NCBI GenBank assembly: GCA_003646935.1
Contig: QMLW01000026.1
Location: forward strand, 1-10,462
Reading direction: 5' to 3'
Length of the DNA stretch: 10,462 bases
Origin: Deltaproteobacteria bacterium
Lineage (GTDB): Bacteria > Desulfobacterota > DSM-4660 > Desulfatiglandales > B25-G16
The position numbers and the translations under genes are program-made. The notes beneath the pieces are model-generated. The model was not told the origin of the DNA, made no database searches, and worked only from the letters and a program-made list of their open reading frames with translations. How positions within the stretch are numbered: the stretch's first letter is position 1; each line of letters opens with the position of its first letter. Below are positions 6,186 to 10,462 of the stretch, in pieces.

Positions 6186-7637
6186 ATGAATGAAAGGGAA
6201 AGTAAAAGAGCCGCGCTCCTAATTGCCACGTTGAGCTCGCTGCTCACGCCATTCATGGGCTCTTCGGTGAACCTCGCGCTCCCTTCCATAGCGAAGGAGT
6301 TCGGGATCAATGCCGTAGTGCTGAGCTGGGTTGCAACCTCATACCTATTAGCCGCAGCGGTGTCGCTGGTTCCCTTTGGAAGGCTCGCCGATATCTACGG
6401 GAGGAAGAGGGTTTTCACCCAAGGGGTTATCCTGTTCACGATCTCCTCCTTTCTTTCGGCTATGGCCACATCCGGTTTCATGCTCATCGTATGTCGCGTA
6501 TTTCAGGGGATTGGGAGTGCCATGATCTTCGCCACCGGCATCGCAATCCTCACCTCGGTGTTCCCGCCTCATGAGCGGGGCAAGGCTATAGGGATCAATA
6601 TCGCCGCGGTATACATAGGCCTCTCACTCGGCCCATTTCTGGGAGGACTCTTGACACAGCATTGTACCTGGAGGAGCGTGTTTCTGGTCACCATACCCCT
6701 TGGATTGCTCATTATTGCGGTGGTACGCTGGAGGCTCCCCGGAGAGTGGGCCGAGGCAGGGGGTGAGGCCTTTGATATTCCTGGTACCATCTTCTATGGA
6801 CTCTCGCTCGTGGCCATCATGGCTGGTCTGTCCCTGCTTCCCGCCATGATGAGTCTCGTGCTGATCCTTTGTGGTGTCATAAGCTTTTTGGTATTTGTGG
6901 TCTGGGAAATGCATACGGCGCACCCGGTGCTTAACCTTGCGCTATTCATGTCCAATAGGGTGTTCGCCTTCTCGAACCTCGCTGCCCTTATCAACTATAG
7001 CGCCACATTCGCAGTGACCTTCTTGCTGAGCCTCTATCTTCAGCACATCAAGGCCCTGAGCCCCCAAAACGCCGGCTTGATCATGGTGGCACAGCCACTC
7101 GTGCAGGCTGCCTTCTCACCGCTGGCCGGCAGCCTCTCGGACAGGATCGAACCCCGGATTGTCGCTTCAGCGGGAATGTTCATCACCACCATAGGGCTGG
7201 GGTGTTTCACGATGCTGGCTGAAGCCACCACCGTGTTGTTTATTGTGGGCAGTTTGGTGGTGCTCGGCTTTGGGCTTGCCCTGTTCGCCTCGCCGAATAC
7301 CAACGCCATAATAGGCTCGGTTGAGAGAAAATACTACGGCCTGGCATCGGGATCAGTGGGCACCATGCGCCTTGTTGGGATGATGATCAGCATGGGGATT
7401 GCGACTCTGGTATTTGCCGTGCTCATCGGGAGGGTTCCTATCACCGTGGAGGTTTATCCATCCCTTATAAAAGGCACGAGGGTCGCATTCACTATCTTTG
7501 TAATCCTCTGCCTCGGGGGCATTGCTGCATCGTCAGTGAGGGGGAGACTGCGCGCTCATAACAACTCAAACACGACCGCTCCAAGTGCCGCTTCGATCAG
7601 GGAGAGTACGGGGATACATGAAAAGGAAGGGCGATAA
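6186..7637 (+). CDS. MFS transporter, DHA2 (EmrB/QacA-type) family, 14 TM segments, 483 aa
   Basis: This is an inner-membrane major facilitator, probably a proton-driven exporter. I count 14 hydrophobic segments, from about residues 10-30 (TM1) to the segment VAFTIFVILCLGGIAASSV near the C-terminus, the topology of the DHA2 drug-exporter family. Motif A, GRLADIYGRKRV, lies at 65-76 between TM2 and TM3. The antiporter motif C, GLSLGPFLGG, lies at 145-154 in TM5. A second motif-A-like LAGSLSDRIEPR follows TM10. In TM1 the sequence is PFMGSSVNLALP, so the aspartate usual in DHA2 motif D1 (LDxTIVNVALP) is absent. The tail of about 30 residues is polar. Start is the ATG at 6186, with a modest GAGAG 7 nt upstream. 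The last 20 bp overlap the histidine-phosphatase gene, indicating one transcript. Family is clear; the exported substrate is unknown. Confidence 0.88.
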   Translation: MNERESKRAALLIATLSSLLTPFMGSSVNLALPSIAKEFGINAVVLSWVATSYLLAAAVSLVPFGRLADIYGRKRVFTQGVILFTISSFLSAMATSGFMLIVCRVFQGIGSAMIFATGIAILTSVFPPHERGKAIGINIAAVYIGLSLGPFLGGLLTQHCTWRSVFLVTIPLGLLIIAVVRWRLPGEWAEAGGEAFDIPGTIFYGLSLVAIMAGLSLLPAMMSLVLILCGVISFLVFVVWEMHTAHPVLNLALFMSNRVFAFSNLAALINYSATFAVTFLLSLYLQHIKALSPQNAGLIMVAQPLVQAAFSPLAGSLSDRIEPRIVASAGMFITTIGLGCFTMLAEATTVLFIVGSLVVLGFGLALFASPNTNAIIGSVERKYYGLASGSVGTMRLVGMMISMGIATLVFAVLIGRVPITVEVYPSLIKGTRVAFTIFVILCLGGIAASSVRGRLRAHNNSNTTAPSAASIRESTGIHEKEGR

Positions 7638-8244
7638 GACCCGAATACGCATCTTGCTCGTCCGCCATGGAGAAACAGACTGGAACAAGGTCCGTCGTTT
7701 CCAGGGCAGGAGCGATGTGCCCTTGAACCGCACGGGAAGGAATCAGGCCCATGCCCTGGCTTTGGCACTGAGGCATGAGCCCATCGCCGCCATCTATTCC
7801 AGCCCTCTGCTTCGTGCCCTGGAAACGGCACAAATCATTAAGGCCTTCCACGCATCGGCTCCCCTGTTTCAGGCCGAGGGCTTGGCCGAGATGGATCTGG
7901 GAGACTTTGAAGGAATGCCTGCCCAGCAATGGGCTGAGGAATACCCGGATTTTCGGAAGGCCTGGCTTGAGACGCCGTTATCCGTCACTATGCCTGGAGG
8001 AGAAAGCCTCCAAGAGGTGCAGGCCAGGGCAATGGATACCCTGGAGAGAATTACCACGCGATCCTCACCTGAAAGCACCCTGCTATTATGCAGCCACAGT
8101 TTCGTGAACCGGACTATACTATGCCATGCCCTCAATCTCTCGCTCGACAGATTTAGAGAGGTGCAACAGGAGACCTCGGCGCTCAATATCCTGTACAAAT
8201 GCGCTGAGCGATGGCATGCGGAAGCAGTCAATAAGCGGCACTAG
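7618..8244 (+). CDS. Histidine phosphatase family protein (phosphoglycerate-mutase-like), 208 aa
   Basis: This cytosolic phosphohydrolase belongs to the histidine phosphatase (PGAM-like) superfamily and works through a phospho-histidine. The core is complete: R16-H17-G-E-T in LLVRHGETDWN gives the nucleophile H17, R66 in SSPLLRALETAQ binds phosphate, E91 in AEMDLGDFEG is the acid, and H160 in LLCSHSFVNR is the second catalytic histidine. LNRTGRNQA near residues 36-44 is also typical. The length of about 200 aa fits the CobC/PhoE/GpmB-type branch rather than the dPGM glycolytic mutases (about 250 aa). I chose ATG at 7618, which has purine-rich GGAGAG and GGGG stretches just upstream and overlaps the MFS gene by 20 bp, implying coupled expression. 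Substrate cannot be assigned; alpha-ribazole phosphatase or a broad phosphatase are options. The SHSFVNR motif departs slightly from the common SHGGVIR. Confidence 0.85.
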   Translation: MKRKGDKTRIRILLVRHGETDWNKVRRFQGRSDVPLNRTGRNQAHALALALRHEPIAAIYSSPLLRALETAQIIKAFHASAPLFQAEGLAEMDLGDFEGMPAQQWAEEYPDFRKAWLETPLSVTMPGGESLQEVQARAMDTLERITTRSSPESTLLLCSHSFVNRTILCHALNLSLDRFREVQQETSALNILYKCAERWHAEAVNKRH

Positions 8245-8362
8245 CTTAGAGAGAAGAACATCCGCGCTAGAAGGCCGAATGATCTCTCGTCCTGCACCTA
8301 GGCGGCTGTTCTCTTGATAATCGCCTTGTATTCGCCTGACAATTCCGATGCTACTGTGGAGC

Positions 8363-9667
8363 TCAGGGGATCTTGCCGCCGTTTTCGATCAATGCCTTCA
8401 CCGGCGCCAGCCCATAGGGCGTTCCCTCCTCGATTGCCTTGAGCACCGTGCCGCCGCCGGTAAAGAAATAATACTTCGAGTTGTCCAGGGTCGACAGGTA
8501 GAGGCCCGGACAGAGGTTTTTGAATTCCTGGAGCGTGTCGCCTCCCCCATAGAGCTTATTTGCCTCGGTGTTATGATCTATTCTGCTGTCAAGAGCGGCC
8601 GAACCCTCAGTAAAGTAGGGGGTATAGCCCATCACGGCATTGACGAAAATGGTCTTCGCCTCGTCCAAGGCCGCTGATATGGTTGGGTCGGAGAATGATT
8701 CCTGGGCGATATCCAGGATGTAGTGAAATTTCCTCCCCGCCTTAAACTCCTCAAGCGATCGTATCCGATATTTCCCCTCAAGTTTGCCCTCAATGGTATC
8801 GGACTCATACAGAAACGGGAGCTCCATGATCTTATGATGCCTCTTGTCCGTCTCCACCAGGTGTTTCGCTGCCTCCACATCATCCATTCCAATACCCTCG
8901 ATCGATACGCCGTATTTAGCGCAGAGGTATGTGTTGTAAATAATGCCGCCCAGTATCAGTTTGTCCACCTTCTTGTAAATTTCATTGAGCGGTCCGATCT
9001 TGGTGTTATATTTCGCCCCGGCCACCACCGCGATAAACGGCCTCTGGGGCGTAAGGACCTGATTCAGGTTCTGGATTTCCTTCTGCAGCAGATACCCCGC
9101 AAAGGACGGCAGGTACCTCGTGATATCGTAGGTAGAGACATGAGGCTGCCAGGAACCGAACGCATCGTTCACGTACACATCGGAGAGCCCGGCCAGCTGC
9201 AGGGCGAATTCCTCCCTCTGCCCTGTTTCCGACTCCTCTCCCTGGAACCACCTTGTATTCGGCAGGTAGATGGCGCCGAGCCTTTTTTCTTTCAGGTCTC
9301 TAATGGCAAGGTTTATCGAGGTATCAATGCTTTTGATGCCCTGATCTCCATCCGGCCTGAATCGGGGACAGAAGATCCTCGTGTGGAGTTTTCGCTCTAG
9401 ATATTCCGCGATCGGCTCGACCGAGGTGGATTGATCCACGGTGATTGTTCCGTTTTTATCCTTGGGCCTGCCGATATGGGTCATGATGATCGGCCTGCCT
9501 CCCCGCTCGACGATATTAAAGATGGTGCCGATGGTCTGGTCTATCCGGTACGGATCCTGGATCAGGCCCTTTTTGACCACATTATGGTCGACACGAAGGA
9601 GTACTACCTTGCCTTCCACATCAGCATCCTGCAGGAGTGGAAGTTTAGGATCAATTGCCTGCTCCAT
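8363..9667 (-). CDS. Divergent phosphoglycerate kinase, 434 aa
   Basis: PGK transfers phosphate between 1,3-bisphosphoglycerate and ADP in glycolysis/gluconeogenesis. The two-domain PGK pattern is followed throughout: RVDHNV (25-30), YRIDQTIGTI (40-49), THIGRPK (63-69), LPNTRWFQGEE (135-145), VNDAFG (166-171), AGAKYNTKI (216-224), GGIIYNTYL (240-248), LDIAQES (318-324), NAVMG (343-347), GGGDT (374-378) and FTGGGT (402-407). Several sites are unusual. The loop after DAFG reads SWQPHVS instead of TAHRAHAS and lacks the substrate-binding arginine, NGPMGVFE is replaced by NAVMGYTPYF, and DIGPKT by DIAQES. At 434 aa it is longer than bacterial PGKs (about 390-400). Start is ATG at 9667, with GGGGTG 5 nt upstream; a GTG two codons earlier is possible. 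Its own promoter is at 9731-9758. It may be a true PGK of a deep branch or a paralogue with altered substrate. I leave the symbol blank because pgk identity is not certain. Confidence 0.8.
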   Translation of the reverse strand: MEQAIDPKLPLLQDADVEGKVVLLRVDHNVVKKGLIQDPYRIDQTIGTIFNIVERGGRPIIMTHIGRPKDKNGTITVDQSTSVEPIAEYLERKLHTRIFCPRFRPDGDQGIKSIDTSINLAIRDLKEKRLGAIYLPNTRWFQGEESETGQREEFALQLAGLSDVYVNDAFGSWQPHVSTYDITRYLPSFAGYLLQKEIQNLNQVLTPQRPFIAVVAGAKYNTKIGPLNEIYKKVDKLILGGIIYNTYLCAKYGVSIEGIGMDDVEAAKHLVETDKRHHKIMELPFLYESDTIEGKLEGKYRIRSLEEFKAGRKFHYILDIAQESFSDPTISAALDEAKTIFVNAVMGYTPYFTEGSAALDSRIDHNTEANKLYGGGDTLQEFKNLCPGLYLSTLDNSKYYFFTGGGTVLKAIEEGTPYGLAPVKALIENGGKIP

Positions 9668-9730
9668 GTACACACCCCACTGTCTAGAGTTACATTGTCA
9701 ACGAGTCGCTATCCCGTTACCTTATCTTCG

Positions 9731-9758
9731 AATATAGGATATTCACGACGTTTGACAA
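9731..9758 (-). promoter_or_regulatory. Sigma-70-type promoter of the phosphoglycerate kinase gene
   Basis: On the minus strand, -35 TTGTCA (9758-9753) and -10 TATATT (9736-9731) have a 16-bp spacer, one mismatch each. The start would be near 9724, with a leader of about 57 nt. It lies entirely between the kinase start and the stop of the truncated glycosyltransferase, so the kinase can be transcribed independently. Confidence 0.65.
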
Positions 9759-9799
9759 GTCATTAGATCAGGGAAACTCGGGACACTCGAAACACCAAG

Positions 9800-10333
9800 T
9801 TACTTTTTTCTCCGCTGCACATCGACGAAACCCATGCCTGCAATCCACGCAGTGAGGAGATACCCTCTCAGAGAGACAGCCATCGCAGCCAATAGGTTCA
9901 ACGGGAATCCCCTTTTCCTGGGAGGGATGATATCCGGATGGCAGAAGCTGGGGGTAAAGGCGATGTAGCGGTAGGTAATTCCCATGTACTCGGCCGCCGT
10001 GGCAAGGGCAAACACTAACGATGAGCCTACCACCAGATCGGCGCCCGCAATGATCCTCGGAAACACATCGAACTGTGAGATCACCTCCATCCGGAGAAAG
10101 CGAAGAAAATTGATCGCAGAGCAGAAGGAGTAGGCATCCTCCATGCCGTCGAGGAACGCGGTGACATCGCTTCCCAGAGGCGAAAAGGGACATCCCAGCT
10201 GCTCGGCCCACCATGCCTTTTCAGGGGGAGCAGCGAGCAGCACATCGTGCCCGGCCTTCTTCAGCGCCAATGAGAGGGCCAACATGGGTTGTACGTCGCC
10301 TCGGGATCCAAAGGTTGCAAGAACAACTCTCAT
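9800..10333 (-). pseudogene. Glycosyltransferase (GT28/UGT-type), N-terminal half only, 177 aa
   Basis: The reading frame encodes the acceptor-side Rossmann domain of a GT-B glycosyltransferase like sterol/macrolide UGTs (PF03033). It opens with MRVVLATFGSRGDVQP, where GSRGDVQP (9-16) is the family signature. LALSLALKKAGHDVLLAAPP follows, and ADLVVGSSLVFALATAAEYMGITYRYIAFTPSF lies around residues 98-130. Full-length relatives are about 400 aa or more, with a C-terminal nucleotide-sugar-binding domain. Here the frame ends at TAA (9800-9802) after QRRKK. Just before the stop is a run of six A, but shifting into the alternative frame adds only about ten residues before another stop at 9768, and the 3' neighbour is the kinase promoter. 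The donor domain is therefore absent, not merely frameshifted. Most likely a decayed gene; a split GT-B subunit whose partner lies elsewhere cannot be excluded. Start is ATG at 10333 with only a weak GGA upstream. Confidence 0.7.
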
Positions 10334-10345
10334 GCATTACATCCA

Positions 10346-10368
10346 ATAAAATCGTTACACGATTTTAT
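10346..10368. repeat. Perfect 10-bp inverted repeat, operator-like, upstream of the glycosyltransferase fragment
   Basis: ATAAAATCGT (10346-10355) and ACGATTTTAT (10359-10368) are exact reverse complements around a 3-bp centre, 13 bp before the start codon at 10333. The AT-rich arms and spacing look like a dimeric repressor operator (TetR-like size). As RNA the 3-nt loop would also allow a hairpin over the leader. Confidence 0.55.
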
Positions 10369-10373
10369 CTAAC

Positions 10374-10386
10374 GCGATGTTATCGC
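10374..10386. repeat. Second small inverted repeat next to the first
   Basis: GCGAT (10374-10378) and ATCGC (10382-10386) are exact reverse complements around GTT. The centre at 10380 is 23 bp from that of the larger repeat (10357), close to two helical turns. Alone it would be weak; its placement makes it worth noting. Confidence 0.35.
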
Positions 10387-10462
10387 TACTATGGCGAAAG
10401 GTGAAAATTTCTATCCCTGTAGCAAGTCGTTCGACCAAGAGGCCTTTCGGCCCCGAGCTCAA

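Noticed and set aside
8245..8362. Possible terminator between the phosphatase and kinase genes
   Set aside because: Only a weak AGAACA/TGTTCT pairing over a long distance; no stable stem with a T-run.
8723..9400. 225-aa open frame on the plus strand
   Set aside because: It is antisense to the phosphoglycerate kinase, whose motifs run through the same stretch.
9768..10214. 148-aa frame overlapping the glycosyltransferase fragment, considered as a frameshifted continuation
   Set aside because: Shifting at the A-run adds only VTWCFECPEFP before a stop and restores no donor-binding domain.
1..10462. tRNA, rRNA, CRISPR arrays, toxin-antitoxin pairs, phage genes
   Set aside because: Nothing resembling them was seen on reading either strand; no regularly spaced repeats are present.

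Overview
The window is about half G+C, has well-spaced genes on both strands, Shine-Dalgarno starts and recognisable sigma-70-type promoters, so it is bacterial chromosome. An ADP-forming acyl-CoA synthetase alpha subunit, a CGGC-domain protein and an amino-acid transamination pair suggest an anaerobic, possibly deltaproteobacterial or syntrophic, organism. That placement is inference; nothing here fixes the taxonomy.

Layout. Bases 1-448 are the C-terminal end of an IS4-family transposase that runs in from the left edge. After a non-coding spacer comes a small CGGC-domain protein (811-1257, +). It converges on a lone acyl-CoA synthetase (ADP-forming) alpha subunit (1289-2713, -). From a shared 320-bp control region carrying two clear promoters, a class I/II aminotransferase (3035-4219, +) is transcribed divergently from the synthetase. 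The aminotransferase is translationally coupled by an ATGA overlap to a nitrilase-superfamily omega-amidase (4216-4995, +). A sugar-phosphate-isomerase-like TIM barrel (5054-5851, -) converges on that operon. A 334-bp intergenic region with several palindromes separates it from a 14-segment MFS exporter (6186-7637, +), which overlaps a histidine-phosphatase gene (7618-8244, +). A divergent phosphoglycerate kinase (8363-9667, -) has its own promoter. The window ends with the N-terminal half of a GT28/UGT-type glycosyltransferase (9800-10333, -) that stops early, with two palindromes upstream of it.

How the genes may work together. The aminotransferase and omega-amidase look like a glutamine transaminase/omega-amidase pair, in which the amidase makes transamination from glutamine irreversible. 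The divergent acyl-CoA synthetase could turn acyl-CoA derived from the resulting 2-oxo acids into acid plus ATP, so 2714-3034 may control an amino-acid-catabolism module. This link is inferred from gene order and similar promoters only.

No tRNA, rRNA, CRISPR array, riboswitch or convincing intrinsic terminator was seen. I found no clearly unprecedented system. The most unusual items are the divergent PGK with an altered substrate loop, the unpaired synthetase alpha subunit, the truncated glycosyltransferase and the palindrome-rich control regions.
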